Below the pieces are notes generated by a model. That model searched no databases. It saw only the letters and a list, made by a program, of their open reading frames with translations, and had not been told where the DNA came from. Positions 32,927-41,970 of a stretch of 64,000 nucleotides of DNA are shown piece by piece. How positions within the stretch are numbered: position 1 is the first letter of the stretch; every line of letters starts with the position of its first letter. Origin of the DNA: JANPBY01 sp963851405 (GTDB taxonomy: Bacteria > Actinomycetota > Actinomycetes > DATJPE01); contig CAWKPB010000006.1 of assembly GCA_963851405.1 (NCBI GenBank), positions 248,001 through 312,000 on the forward strand. Reading direction: 5' to 3'. The position numbers and the translations under genes are program-made.

Positions 32927-33877
32927 TCATGCGTACGGAACGAGCGCCTGCCGCGCGGTCTTGACGACCTCGTCTGCTAGTTCATTGGGGCTGACCACCG
33001 TCGCCCGGCCTTCGAGTCGTAGCACGAGGCGACGGGCCCAGGCGAGATCCGGCGTCCTCAGGGTGACCCGCAATCCGCCGCCGGAGGTTTCGACAGCCTC
33101 ATCCACCGGGTGGTAGTCGACTACCCATCGAGCGTCCGGTTCGAGGTCAAGAACCACTCGGTGGTCGCCCGGCGATCCAATCCACGCCGACCCTGGCTGG
33201 GCCACGTCGCTCAGGTTCTCCGCGTTGGGCGGGCTCGCCGGATATTCAAGGACCTCCACGGCCGTGATGCGATCGAGGCGGAAGGTGCGTACGGCTTCCG
33301 CGAGGTGGCACCAGCCCTGCAAATAGCCGGTTCTCCCCACCGTGACCATCCGCATCGGGTCCACCTCCCGTTCGGTGACCTCGTCGCGTGCGGGCGTCCA
33401 ATACCTCAGCCGCAGGAGACGCCCTTCCGTAAGGCCGCGCTGCACCTCGTCGGAGATCTCCGAGGAGGGCGGCTCCTCCCTCTCAACCTCCGTGACCGTC
33501 CCGGCTAGGCTGCCGATCGCCTCTTCTACCTTCGCGAGCGCCTGGTCGACGACCGAACGGTCGGCCAGTCCTGGCACCGCCGCCAGCGATCTGAGGCCCA
33601 CGAGGAGCGTGACCGCCTCGTCTACCCGAAGCTGAAGTGGGCGATCTACCGTGCGCGCCTCGAGCACGGTGATCTCGTCGTCCCAGTAGTCGATGTCCAG
33701 ACTGGCCAGGGCGTCACGACCGACCTCGGCGCAAGCAGCGATCTCTAGATCGCGCTCCAGCTGCGCCGGGGTGATGTCGAAGGCGCGGGCCGCATCGGCC
33801 TTGGTCACGCCTGGGTGCGCAACCAGCCAGGGGATCAGCGTGAGCAGGCGGGTGAGTTGATCTGAGGCCGACGCCAT
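32927..33877 (-). CDS. pafC: WYL-domain transcriptional regulator PafC
   Basis: 316 aa. N-terminal winged HTH (LLTLIPWLVAHPGVTKADAARAFDI) and a central WYL domain (GRTGYLQGWCHLAEAVRTFRLDRIT), followed by the WCX C-terminal extension. With PafB it forms the activator of the RecA-independent DNA damage response in mycobacteria. The WYL domain probably binds single-stranded DNA as the signal. The start overlaps the pafB stop by one base (TGATG), so both partners are co-translated. Confidence 0.94.
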   Translation of the reverse strand: MASASDQLTRLLTLIPWLVAHPGVTKADAARAFDITPAQLERDLEIAACAEVGRDALASLDIDYWDDEITVLEARTVDRPLQLRVDEAVTLLVGLRSLAAVPGLADRSVVDQALAKVEEAIGSLAGTVTEVEREEPPSSEISDEVQRGLTEGRLLRLRYWTPARDEVTEREVDPMRMVTVGRTGYLQGWCHLAEAVRTFRLDRITAVEVLEYPASPPNAENLSDVAQPGSAWIGSPGDHRVVLDLEPDARWVVDYHPVDEAVETSGGGLRVTLRTPDLAWARRLVLRLEGRATVVSPNELADEVVKTARQALVPYA

Positions 33878-34830
33878 CAGGGGGTCCCTGCGCCGATCAC
33901 CCTCGTGAGGGCGGCGCTCACGGCGTCCTTGACGTCCTCGGGTTCGAGGACCACGACGTCGGCGCCCAGTGACAAGACATCGCGAACGAGCCTACTGACG
34001 CCAGTCGTGCTGATCGTGAGTCGATCCCAGACCTCGCTCTGGGCCTCGATGGAAGCGGCCTCAGCGCGCAGGCCATGACCGGTGCCTCGCCGGAGAAGGA
34101 GCACCGCGGTCCGGGGGTTGTGTGGGGCCGACGGGTCTCCGACCAACGAGGCGACGTCCACCTCCGAGGGGATCTCGAAAGCCGCCTCCGGCCCGATACT
34201 CGTGACAGGGCCAACGATGCGATCGAGGCGAAAAGCTCGGCGATCGTCCCGATCCAGATCGTGTCCCACGACGTACCAACGTCCGTTGCGGGACACGACA
34301 CCGTACGGGCAGACGCGCCGTGCCGTGGTCGTTGTCGCCCCGCTCGCCCGGTGCTCAAAACGGACAACTTGACGCTGTGACGCTGCCTGAGCGATCGGTC
34401 CGAACGCCTGCTCTCCGCCGGTGAGCCGGGGCTCAACCATCGTTAGAGCACCCGGGTCCACCGACGCTCCTGCCGCCTCCAGCTTGCGCAGCGCGCGATC
34501 CGCAGCACCTGCGGCTTCCGTATGCCAGACCCGCCGGGCCAGTCCAAGCAGGGCCGCCTCTGCCGCCGTGAACTGCACAGGAGGAAGGATGTGGGTCGCT
34601 AGATCAACCCGATATCCCTCGTCGTCGCCCGAGCTGATCGTTTCCAACGGAACCCCGAGGTCACGAAGCTCAGCCTTGTCCCGCTCGAACGTCTTCTCGA
34701 ACGCCTCGTCACTTGTCGCGGTGGCGTAATCCTCGATCACCTCGCGCAGTTGTCTCTTCGTGACCGGACGTTGGCTTTGGGACAGGCAGAGAAACACCTC
34801 CAGCAATCGCTCGGTCTTGTTTGCAGCCAC
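33877..34830 (-). CDS. pafB: WYL-domain transcriptional regulator PafB
   Basis: 317 aa, paralogue of PafC with the same order: winged HTH (LLEVFLCLSQSQRPVTKRQLREVI), WYL domain (VCPYGVVSRNGRWYVVGHDLDRDDRRAFRLDRI) and WCX region. Forms the PafBC heterodimer. Despite the paf name and position, this pair regulates DNA repair genes rather than pupylation itself. GTG start at 34830. Confidence 0.94.
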   Translation of the reverse strand: MAANKTERLLEVFLCLSQSQRPVTKRQLREVIEDYATATSDEAFEKTFERDKAELRDLGVPLETISSGDDEGYRVDLATHILPPVQFTAAEAALLGLARRVWHTEAAGAADRALRKLEAAGASVDPGALTMVEPRLTGGEQAFGPIAQAASQRQVVRFEHRASGATTTTARRVCPYGVVSRNGRWYVVGHDLDRDDRRAFRLDRIVGPVTSIGPEAAFEIPSEVDVASLVGDPSAPHNPRTAVLLLRRGTGHGLRAEAASIEAQSEVWDRLTISTTGVSRLVRDVLSLGADVVVLEPEDVKDAVSAALTRVIGAGTP

Positions 34831-34861
34831 TGTGCCCAGTCCGCGCTTCCGCCGGGCCGGG

Positions 34862-35239
34862 TTAGCGAGCGCCGAGCAGATCGATGACGAAGATCAGCGT
34901 CTGCCCACTGAGCCGGTGACCGGCACCCGCAGGACCGTAGGCCAGCTCGGGCGGCACCGTGAGTTGTCGACGCCCACCCACGCGCATCCCGGGAATGCCC
35001 TCCTGCCACCCCTGGATCAGGCCCTGCAAAGGAAATTCAATTGGCTCTCCACGGTCCCAGGAACTGTCGAACTGCTCACCATCGGCGAAGTCCACACCCA
35101 CATAGTGAACGAGGACCTGTCCGCCGGGAACGGCCTCAGCGCCGGTTCCCACGATCAGATCGGTGATCACCAAAGCGGCCGGGGCTTCGCCCTCCGGGAA
35201 GTCGATCTCGGGTTTCTCGGGCTGGGCGCTGCTCTCCAT
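34862..35239 (-). CDS. FKBP-type peptidyl-prolyl isomerase, cytoplasmic
   Basis: 125 aa single FKBP domain. Active-site segments are VLVHYVGVDFADGEQFDSSWDRG, GLIQGWQEGIPGMRVGGRR and LAYGPAGAGHRLSGQTLIFVIDLL. It catalyses cis-trans isomerisation of Xaa-Pro bonds and aids folding. AAGGAG lies eight bases before the ATG at 35239 (five before an adjacent GTG at 35242). It is separated from the FKBP lipoprotein by only ten bases, so a double FKBP unit sits inside the paf region, as in Streptomyces. Confidence 0.93.
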   Translation of the reverse strand: MESSAQPEKPEIDFPEGEAPAALVITDLIVGTGAEAVPGGQVLVHYVGVDFADGEQFDSSWDRGEPIEFPLQGLIQGWQEGIPGMRVGGRRQLTVPPELAYGPAGAGHRLSGQTLIFVIDLLGAR

Positions 35240-35252
35240 CACGGGAACTCCT

Positions 35253-36212
35253 TCAGGATGCGGGCGGGATCGAATCGATGATCTCAGCCACGACGACGAT
35301 GCTGTCAGTCGCGGGGTCGTTGTCGCCTTCGGCGGGGATCAAGATCATGGCCCTGGTACCGACGGGGAGCCCGATCAACCCGTCAAACGGGTTGGCCGAC
35401 AGACCAAGCAGAACTCCGAAGAGCTGACCCTCTTGCCAGGTCGACCCGACCACCGTCCCGTCCCAGCTCACGGCCTCGTACTGCAGGAGCACAAAGGATC
35501 CAGCTTCGACTTCGGGTCCCTCGCCGGTGTCCAGGACAACCGTCGACTTCTTGGCCGGTGGATCGGTTGAGGCCGAGATCTTGATCGCTGGCTGCTCGTT
35601 GATGTCTCCGTCAACGGACGGAAGACCCGTCAGGTCAGCCCCGGCCGGGCTGGCCCCTGCGGCCGGCGTCGCGTCTGCTGGATAGGCAGCGAGGATGTCC
35701 ACGACAAAGATGAGCGTGTCGTCACCCGCGATCCCTGCCTGCTCGTTGCCCTGATCGCCATAGCCGAGCGAGGGGGGAATCGCCATGACGATTCTGCTGC
35801 CCACGGTTTGACCGACAAGTGCGGAGTCCCAGCCGGCGATGACTCGCCCGACCCCGATCCCGAAGGACGCCGGGCTCTCCCGCGCGAAGGACTCGTCAAA
35901 AATCGTCCCGGAATCCCAGATTTGGCCCAAGTAGTTGACGACCAGCAGGTCGCCGGACGCCACGACCGCGCCATCACCGGTCACCAATGTCTTCGTTACC
36001 AACGCATCAGCGGGGTCCTCGTCGGGGGCCGTGATGGTCGGCCTGACCCCGAAGCCGCCCTCGACCTCGGGGATCGGGCCGGCCGCGGTTGCCACGGGTG
36101 AAGAGTCCACGGGTGGACTGGAGTCCGTGGAAGCGCCGCTCGATCCCGAGCACGCCGACAGGAGCAAAGCAGCCGCGACAGTGCTGGCTGCCCATACGGA
36201 AAAGCGAGGCAC
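35253..36212 (-). CDS. FKBP-type peptidyl-prolyl isomerase lipoprotein, double domain
   Basis: 319 aa exported protein. The signal peptide ends with the lipobox LLLSACSG, placing the lipidated Cys at about residue 21, a likely Lnt substrate. A first FKBP domain is clear (LVVNYLGQIWDSGTIFDESF ... IPPSLGYGDQGNEQAG). The second half (about 215-319) is FKBP-like but degenerate (FVLLQYEAVSWDGTVVGSTW) and lacks several active-site aromatics. It probably folds proteins outside the membrane. GTG start; TAGGGT at 36244-36249 could be its -10, with a leader of about 30 bases. Confidence 0.9.
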   Translation of the reverse strand: MPRFSVWAASTVAAALLLSACSGSSGASTDSSPPVDSSPVATAAGPIPEVEGGFGVRPTITAPDEDPADALVTKTLVTGDGAVVASGDLLVVNYLGQIWDSGTIFDESFARESPASFGIGVGRVIAGWDSALVGQTVGSRIVMAIPPSLGYGDQGNEQAGIAGDDTLIFVVDILAAYPADATPAAGASPAGADLTGLPSVDGDINEQPAIKISASTDPPAKKSTVVLDTGEGPEVEAGSFVLLQYEAVSWDGTVVGSTWQEGQLFGVLLGLSANPFDGLIGLPVGTRAMILIPAEGDNDPATDSIVVVAEIIDSIPPAS

Positions 36213-36401
36213 CGGGATCTCGTCTCAGTCTGAAGGGACAGCCACCCTAACCCGGCGCGCAATGGCCACCCCTCACTTACCACGCGACCTTCGTCACAGG
36301 CATGGCTGGTGCGAAAGAAGGCCCCCCTCAGATGGCGCCACCTCGGCCCGAGTGGTCAGCAGAAATCGCAAGGACGAGGGCACGGCGCTGTGTGGATCTC
36401 G
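36213..36401. other. Intergenic spacer between pafA and FKBP lipoprotein genes
   Basis: 189 bases with no supported gene. Apart from the possible FKBP promoter near 36244 nothing stands out, and no convincing terminator for pafA was found. Confidence 0.5.
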
Positions 36402-37763
36402 CTACATGGAGGCAATGAGCCTCTCGACTCGTTCGTCGACCGCCCGGAACGGGTCCTTGCACAGGACCGTGCGCTGGGCCTGATCGTTGAGCTTCAAGTG
36501 GACCCAGTCGACGGTGAAGTCCCGCCGCTTGTCCTGCGCTCGCTTGATGAACTCACCACGCAGTCTGGCCCTGGTCGTCTGCGGTGGGAGCGACTTCGCC
36601 TCGAATACGGACAGGTCGTTCGTGACGCGATCGACCATTCCCCGCTTCTCCAGCAGCGCATAGAGGCCGCGGCGCCGATCGATGTCGTGATAGGCCAGAT
36701 CGAGTTGAGCGATCCGCGGGGAATCCATCGTCAAATCGTGTCGGGCCATGTACCGCTCGAGGAGGCGAAGCTTGATGATCCAGTCGATCTCGCGCTCGAC
36801 GAGTGAGAAGTCTTGGCTCTCGACTGCTGTGAGCGTTCGCTCCCACAGGTCGAGTACCCGCTTCGTGACGCCCTCATCGAGACCCCTGCGCGCCGCGAAA
36901 TCGCGGGCTCGCGTGAGGTACTCACCCTGGATGTCCAACGCCGACGCATCGCGACCATTGACCAGCCGTACGGTTTGGCGGCCGGTCGTGTCATGGCTGA
37001 TCTCTCTGATCGCGCGAATCGGGTTCTCGAGGGTGAGGTCCCGCATGACCACCCCGGCCTCGATCATCCGCAGCACCAGGTCCGCGGACCCCACCTTGAG
37101 CAAGGTGGTCGCTTCCGCCATGTTGGAGTCACCCACGATCACGTGGAGTCGTCGGTAGCGCTCCGCGTCGGCGTGCGGTTCGTCCCTGGTGTTGATGATC
37201 GGCCGGGAGCGCGTTGTAGCCGAGGACACACCCTCCCAGATGTGTTCAGCTCTCTGACTCACGCTGTACACGGCCCCGCGCGGGGTCTGCAAGACCTTTC
37301 CGGCGCCGCAAATGATCTGCCGACTGACCAGGAAAGGGATCAGGACATCGGACAATCGGCCGAAGTCACCACTACGGCCGATCAGATAGTTCTCGTGACA
37401 GCCGTAGGAGTTGCCTGCCGAGTCGGTGTTGTTCTTGAACAGATAGACATCCCCCGGGATGCCCTCCTCGTGCAGGCGTCGTTCAGCGTCAACCAGTAGC
37501 CCTTCAAGGATGCGCTCGCCTGCCTTGTCATGCGTGACGAGGTCGACGAGTGAGTCGCATTCGGGGGTCGCGTACTCGGGGTGGCTGCCCACATCGAGGT
37601 AGAGGCGGGCACCGTTGCGAAGGAAGACATTGGATGAACGACCCCAGGACACCACGCGCCTGAACAGGTACCTAGCGACTTCATCAGGGGAGAGTCGGCG
37701 TTGGCCCTTGAACGTGCACGTGACGCCGTACTCGTTCTCCAGTCCGAAAATACGACGGTCCAC
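36402..37763 (-). CDS. pafA: Pup--protein ligase PafA
   Basis: 453 aa carboxylate-amine ligase of the glutamine-synthetase superfamily. It phosphorylates the C-terminal Glu of Pup and joins it to substrate lysines. The N terminus RRIFGLENEYGVTC is the PafA signature, with Mg-binding acids in ENEYG; further conserved blocks are YLDVGSHPEYATPECDS, NNTDSAGNSYGCHENY and INTRDEPHAD. It lacks the Dop-specific loop. GTG start at 37763, 18 bases after the prcA stop, so it is part of the pup-prcB-prcA-pafA transcript. Confidence 0.97.
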   Translation of the reverse strand: MDRRIFGLENEYGVTCTFKGQRRLSPDEVARYLFRRVVSWGRSSNVFLRNGARLYLDVGSHPEYATPECDSLVDLVTHDKAGERILEGLLVDAERRLHEEGIPGDVYLFKNNTDSAGNSYGCHENYLIGRSGDFGRLSDVLIPFLVSRQIICGAGKVLQTPRGAVYSVSQRAEHIWEGVSSATTRSRPIINTRDEPHADAERYRRLHVIVGDSNMAEATTLLKVGSADLVLRMIEAGVVMRDLTLENPIRAIREISHDTTGRQTVRLVNGRDASALDIQGEYLTRARDFAARRGLDEGVTKRVLDLWERTLTAVESQDFSLVEREIDWIIKLRLLERYMARHDLTMDSPRIAQLDLAYHDIDRRRGLYALLEKRGMVDRVTNDLSVFEAKSLPPQTTRARLRGEFIKRAQDKRRDFTVDWVHLKLNDQAQRTVLCKDPFRAVDERVERLIASM

Positions 37764-37781
37764 AGTGCACCCCTGACGGGT

Positions 37782-38477
37782 TCAGCCGCTCAGGAGTTCG
37801 GTGAGGCGTGAGTTGGTCAGGCGCCGGAACTTCCGCGGCGCCTCACGTGTTCGATCGAGGACGGCGACTTCGAGTTGCGCCGCCTCTAGAGTCCGCGCTT
37901 CCGCGGCGCCGTGCTCACCAAGCAGACGTACCGCTTCGGCGAGCGCGCCGGACAGGGTCATCCCGTCGGTGTAGACCGCGGCCATCGCCTCGGAGATTGC
38001 GTCGGATTGGCCGCCCATACAGACGTAACCGTGTTCGTCCCCCACGGACCCGTCAAAAGTGAGGCGGTAGAGCTGGTCCTCGGCTGCGGACTCCCCCACC
38101 TCGGCAACGACGATCTCTACCTCGTAGGGCTTGTTGGTCTCGGTGAAGATGGTCCCAAGGGTTTGTGCATACGCATTCGCCAAGCCTCGACCCGTGACGT
38201 CACGCCGGTCGTAGGAATACCCACGAACATCGGCGAGCCGCACGCCCGCAACCCGTAGGTTCTCGAATTCGTTGTACTTCCCGACGGCGGCGAATGCGAT
38301 CCGATCGTAGATCTCACTCACCTTGTGGAGCGCCCGCGACGGATTTTCGGCGACGAACAGGATTCCTTCGGCGTACTGAATGACTACGACGCTGCGACCC
38401 CGCGCGATGCCCTTGCGGGCGTAGTCAGCCTTGTCCTTGATGATTTGTTCGGGTGAGACGTAGAACGGCATGGACAT
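37782..38477 (-). CDS. prcA: 20S proteasome alpha subunit
   Basis: 231 aa, gated outer ring of the 20S core. The N-terminal FYVSPEQIIKDKADYARKGIARG is the alpha-type H0 region and gate; the fold continues with VVIQYAEGILFVAENPS. There is no N-terminal threonine, as expected for alpha subunits. AGGAGG lies five bases before the ATG at 38477 (a second ATG follows at 38471). The alpha ring pockets receive the GQYL tail of Mpa. Confidence 0.97.
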   Translation of the reverse strand: MSMPFYVSPEQIIKDKADYARKGIARGRSVVVIQYAEGILFVAENPSRALHKVSEIYDRIAFAAVGKYNEFENLRVAGVRLADVRGYSYDRRDVTGRGLANAYAQTLGTIFTETNKPYEVEIVVAEVGESAAEDQLYRLTFDGSVGDEHGYVCMGGQSDAISEAMAAVYTDGMTLSGALAEAVRLLGEHGAAEARTLEAAQLEVAVLDRTREAPRKFRRLTNSRLTELLSG

Positions 38478-38536
38478 CGGGTCCTCCTCTCTCGGCGGAT
38501 GGGGTCATCACCAGGAAAAACAGTCTGGACAGAGTG

Positions 38537-39379
38537 TCATCGGAGCGGCGCCAGCGGGCCGTCGGGCCGAGTGCTTCTTGCGTCAACGACCTGCTGCACC
38601 ACGGAGGCAACTGTGTCGTCTGAGAGCCGGGTGTAGCCCTCAGCGCTCACCATGGCCACGACCGGGAAGATGCGCCGCGTCAGATCCGGTCCTCCGGTGG
38701 CTGAGTCGTCGTCAGCTGCGTCGTACAGCGCCTGCACACAGGCGGCGATCAGATCATCCGAGCTCATGTCCTGGCGGTAGAGCTTCTTGAGTGACCCGCG
38801 CGCAAACATGGACCCGGAGCCGACCGCATGGAAGTCGCGCTCCTCGTACCGCCCACCCGTTACGTCAAAGGACACGATCCGTCCCGACTCGGACTCCGGG
38901 TCGTAGCCCGCGAAAAGTGGGACGACGGCCAAACCCTGCATGGCCATAGCGAGGTTTCCTCGAAGCATGGACGCCAGACGGTTGGCCTTTCCATCGAGGG
39001 AGAGGGTCGTCCCCTCGATCTTCTCGTAGTGCTCAAGCTCCACCTGGAACAGGCGGACCAACTCAACGGCGATGCCAGCGGTCCCCGCGATTCCCACGCA
39101 TGAGAACTCATCCGCGGGAAAGACCTTCTCGATGTCCCGTTGGGCGATCAGGTTGCCCATGGTGGCCCGGCGATCACCCGCCATCACGGCACCTCCTGGG
39201 TAGGTCGCTGCCACGATGGTCGTCGCGTGGGGCACGTCGAGGGTGACTCCGCTTTTGAGCGACCGGGTACCGGGGAGGAGATCGGGAGCCAAGTCAGCCA
39301 GGAACTCGCTGAATGACGCGGTTCCCACGGACATGAACGCCGCCGGCAGGCGCCCGCCCGCTCCGATGTTGATGCTCAT
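38537..39379 (-). CDS. prcB: 20S proteasome beta subunit
   Basis: 280 aa with a 52-residue propeptide. Autocleavage is predicted before Thr53 (DVPHA then TTIVAATYPGG), exposing the catalytic N-terminal threonine; the partner lysine lies in the KV of RDIEKVF. The product forms the two inner proteolytic rings. Its ATG overlaps the pup stop by four bases (ATGA), coupling tag and protease synthesis. Confidence 0.97.
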   Translation of the reverse strand: MSINIGAGGRLPAAFMSVGTASFSEFLADLAPDLLPGTRSLKSGVTLDVPHATTIVAATYPGGAVMAGDRRATMGNLIAQRDIEKVFPADEFSCVGIAGTAGIAVELVRLFQVELEHYEKIEGTTLSLDGKANRLASMLRGNLAMAMQGLAVVPLFAGYDPESESGRIVSFDVTGGRYEERDFHAVGSGSMFARGSLKKLYRQDMSSDDLIAACVQALYDAADDDSATGGPDLTRRIFPVVAMVSAEGYTRLSDDTVASVVQQVVDARSTRPDGPLAPLR

Positions 39380-39600
39380 TCCCCGCCCTTCTGGACGAAA
39401 CCACGCACGAATTCCTCCGAATTGACCTCGAGAACCTCATCGATCTCATCCAAGATCGCGTCAACATCCTCGTCGAGTACCGCCTTGCGCTCGGCAGTTT
39501 CGGCTGCTGTCGAGTCCTGCGCCTCAGCGACTGCCTCGTCGGCAGCTGGTTCGCGCCGGGAGGCCCGTTCCTGTCCCCCGGTCGTTTCCTTGGCTCCCAT
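39376..39600 (-). CDS. pup: Prokaryotic ubiquitin-like protein Pup, ending in Gly-Gly-Glu
   Basis: 74 aa intrinsically disordered modifier. The conserved C-terminal half (DVDAILDEIDEVLEVNSEEF) forms the helix that binds the Mpa coiled coil, and the end is FVQKGGE. Because the last residue is already Glu, deamidation by Dop is not needed before PafA can use it, unlike the GGQ form of mycobacteria. AAGGAG lies six bases before the ATG. A TAGGGT at 39666-39671 could be the operon -10. Confidence 0.97.
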   Translation of the reverse strand: MGAKETTGGQERASRREPAADEAVAEAQDSTAAETAERKAVLDEDVDAILDEIDEVLEVNSEEFVRGFVQKGGE

Positions 39601-39724
39601 GGCCGACTCCTTCCCGCGGTCGCTTTCGGCGCCCGGATTGCCCCGGACCGCCGCAACGCACTTTGACCCTACTCATCGGCAGGTTCGGTCCCGATCTCGC
39701 CACGCGTGGGCGCTTGAGTTGGGG

Positions 39725-40357
39725 ATGGCCGATGTCGATATCGACCCGATGAGCCCGTCCAAGCCACGGCACGCCCGCGCCAAAGTGGGCGCCGATCCCG
39801 CCGGCGCCCGCAGACGCAGCGGGTGGCGTGCGGTCAACGCAGGAACGGTGGTGGCCGCCGTCGGAGCCTTGGTCGCGACTACGGTCGGCACCGCTGCGTT
39901 GGCCCAGTCTCCGTCCCCTGACGCTGGGTCCACCCCAGCTGCCGGTCAGGGCCTCCCTGCCAAGTCGCAGGAGACGGGCTCGCTACGTCCGCCCGACACC
40001 AAGCCATCGTTTGCACCCCGCCCCCAGTCGACGAAAGACCAGTCGAAGAAGAAGCAGGCACGGGAGGAACAGGACTCGAACAAGGACCGGGCGAGAGACA
40101 AAGACCGGAACGGAGAGCCCCTTCCTACGGCAGCGCCGCCCTCCAGCGGTGGCAACGGGGCGTCTACAACCAAATCCTCCGCAGCCGGAGGCGCCAAGGC
40201 CAAGGACCGGGACTCGGCCCCGTCGAAGAAGAATGGAGGTCAGCCCCAACCGACCAAGCCTCCGGCGCCCACCAAGAGCGGTCAGCCCAAACCGTCCCCG
40301 ACCCCAGTGCCTGACCCGACGCCAGAACCCGATCCCACGAAGAGCAGCGGCTCGTGA
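39725..40357 (+). CDS. Membrane-anchored or secreted low-complexity protein upstream of apbE
   Basis: 210 aa of unknown function. A basic N terminus is followed by one hydrophobic segment at about residues 38-60 (GTVVAAVGALVATTVGTAALA), then a long exported tail rich in Pro, Lys, Ser and Thr (for example PTKPPAPTKSGQPKPSPTP). No folded domain is visible, nor a flavinylation motif of the Dxx(s/t)gA(T/S) kind. Its stop overlaps the apbE GTG by four bases, so it is co-translated with the flavin transferase. It may be a cell-wall-spanning linker; that is inference. Confidence 0.7.
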   Translation: MADVDIDPMSPSKPRHARAKVGADPAGARRRSGWRAVNAGTVVAAVGALVATTVGTAALAQSPSPDAGSTPAAGQGLPAKSQETGSLRPPDTKPSFAPRPQSTKDQSKKKQAREEQDSNKDRARDKDRNGEPLPTAAPPSSGGNGASTTKSSAAGGAKAKDRDSAPSKKNGGQPQPTKPPAPTKSGQPKPSPTPVPDPTPEPDPTKSSGS

Positions 40358-41331
40358 CCACGAGATCCGTACCCCCAGCGCTCGCTCAGACTGTGGCCGA
40401 GTGGAGTGAGTGGTCCACTCGCGTCCGCGTGGCCGTGCGCTGCCCATCGATGCTGATGGAGGCGCGCTGGGTGGTCGAGTCGGAGATCGCGGGAATGGAT
40501 GCTGCGGCCAACCGTTTCCGCCCGGACAGCGAGGTGTGCCAGTTGGCCGGCGCCTCTGGCCGAGCCACCCGAGTCTCGCCTCTTCTTGCTGAGGCGGTTG
40601 CTGTGGCGCTGCGCGTCGCCGAAGCTACCGATGGCGCTGTAGACCCAACCCTGGGCCGCGCCCTCGTCGCCGCGGGATATGACGCGGATATCTCCGTTCT
40701 CGCCGGGCGGTCCGTTCCAGGGAAGGGGGTTCGGCCCCTGGCCCCAACGAAGACGCATGAACGAGCGGTCTCGGTTGTTTCCAAGGGGTCGTGGCAAGAC
40801 GTCCACCTCGTCGGCGACATATTGACCCTGCCGTCCGGGGTCCTGCTCGACCTCGGTGCCACGGGCAAGGCGCTCACTATCGATCGCGCTGCATTGCGTG
40901 CAGCCGCTGTGCTCGGTGGCCAGGTGTTGGTCGCCATCGGAGGCGACCTGCGCGTGGCCGGTCCGCCGGACTCACAACCCTGGCTCGTCGAGATCTCAGA
41001 GGCTCCAGATGACCCCGGACAAGCGTGGATCACCGTCCAGGACGGCGCAGTGGCCACGTCCACCACGACCAGCCGCACCTGGCAAACCGCTCACGGTGCG
41101 GCTCATCACATCCTCGACCCCGTGACAGCGCGGCCGGTCGATCCCTGGTGGAGAACGGCCACGGTGTGCGCTGCCTCGTGCGTAGACGCGAACGCGGCGA
41201 GCACCGCGGCGCTCGTCAAAGGCCCGGCCGCGGCGGGCTGGCTGGCTGGACTCGAGTTGCCCGGTCGCTTGGTGGGTCGCAACGGGACCGTTGAGATCGT
41301 GGCCGGGTGGCCGGAGCCGAGGGCTGCATGA
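40354..41331 (+). CDS. apbE: FAD:protein FMN transferase ApbE
   Basis: 325 aa enzyme that covalently attaches FMN to Thr/Ser of exported redox proteins. Signatures are DLGATGKALTIDRAA (substrate-FAD binding), VAIGGDLRVAGPP, ATSTTTSRTW and HHILDPVTARPVDP. No typical lipoprotein signal is seen, so it may act in the cytoplasm or be exported in another way. It overlaps its neighbours on both sides by four bases (GTGA and ATGA), making one cassette with the low-complexity protein and the haem membrane protein. Confidence 0.92.
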   Translation: MTTRSVPPALAQTVAEWSEWSTRVRVAVRCPSMLMEARWVVESEIAGMDAAANRFRPDSEVCQLAGASGRATRVSPLLAEAVAVALRVAEATDGAVDPTLGRALVAAGYDADISVLAGRSVPGKGVRPLAPTKTHERAVSVVSKGSWQDVHLVGDILTLPSGVLLDLGATGKALTIDRAALRAAAVLGGQVLVAIGGDLRVAGPPDSQPWLVEISEAPDDPGQAWITVQDGAVATSTTTSRTWQTAHGAAHHILDPVTARPVDPWWRTATVCAASCVDANAASTAALVKGPAAAGWLAGLELPGRLVGRNGTVEIVAGWPEPRAA

Positions 41332-41942
41332 GCCTCCTCGAGGATCCCTCCCTCCTTTGGTACGTGAATCGCGCGGCCGGATTGGTCTTGCTCATCCTGC
41401 TCACCCTGGCGACCACTCTCGGCGTTTCGGCCGTCGACCGTCGCACGCGCCCTCGCGCCGGCCCGGCAACAGCGCGCCGCAGCGGGCCTCGCGGACGCCT
41501 TCCCGGCTTCGTCCTTCCCGAACTCCATCGAAGGATCGCGCTGGTCGCTGCGGCCTTGAGCGTGGTCCACGTCGTCCCGGCGGTTCTCGACGACTATGTC
41601 CCCATCGACTGGATCGACGTCGTGATCCCCTTTGCTTCCGAATATCGCCCCGCCTGGCTGGGGATGGCTGCCCTCTCCTTCGACGTGTTGGGGGTCGTCA
41701 TCGTGACCGCGCTGCTGCGGATCCACCTGGGTCCAGCGTCATGGAAGGCGGTCCACAAGGCCGTATACGTCGCCTGGCCCATGGCGATGATTCACGCAGT
41801 AGGAACCGGGAGCGACCTCGACAACGCCGGCGCGTTGATCGTCGGGCTCTGTGGGCTCACCGTGATCGCGGCCCTTGCGGCACGTCTGCGGAGTATGCAC
41901 GCCAGCGATCAGGCCGAGAGGCTCCAGCGAACGACCCCGTGA
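41328..41942 (+). CDS. Ferric reductase-like transmembrane protein
   Basis: 204 aa with about five membrane helices. Histidines placed for haem ligation are in PELHRRIALV, LSVVHVVPAV, AVHKAVYVAW and MAMIHAVGTG, two per helix pair as in ferric-reductase-like domains (PF01794). It lacks the cytoplasmic FAD/NAD domain of full ferric reductases. The ATG overlaps the apbE stop (ATGA). The cassette may move electrons across the membrane to an extracytoplasmic flavoprotein, but none is encoded here. Confidence 0.86.
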   Translation: MSLLEDPSLLWYVNRAAGLVLLILLTLATTLGVSAVDRRTRPRAGPATARRSGPRGRLPGFVLPELHRRIALVAAALSVVHVVPAVLDDYVPIDWIDVVIPFASEYRPAWLGMAALSFDVLGVVIVTALLRIHLGPASWKAVHKAVYVAWPMAMIHAVGTGSDLDNAGALIVGLCGLTVIAALAARLRSMHASDQAERLQRTTP

Positions 41943-41970
41943 CCCAGAGACGGCTGCCTCATGCGCAGGC

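Noticed and set aside
40060..40350. Repetitive Pro/Lys/Thr-coding stretch considered as a DNA repeat
   Set aside because: The repetition is at the amino-acid level with varied codons; no exact DNA repeat unit was found.
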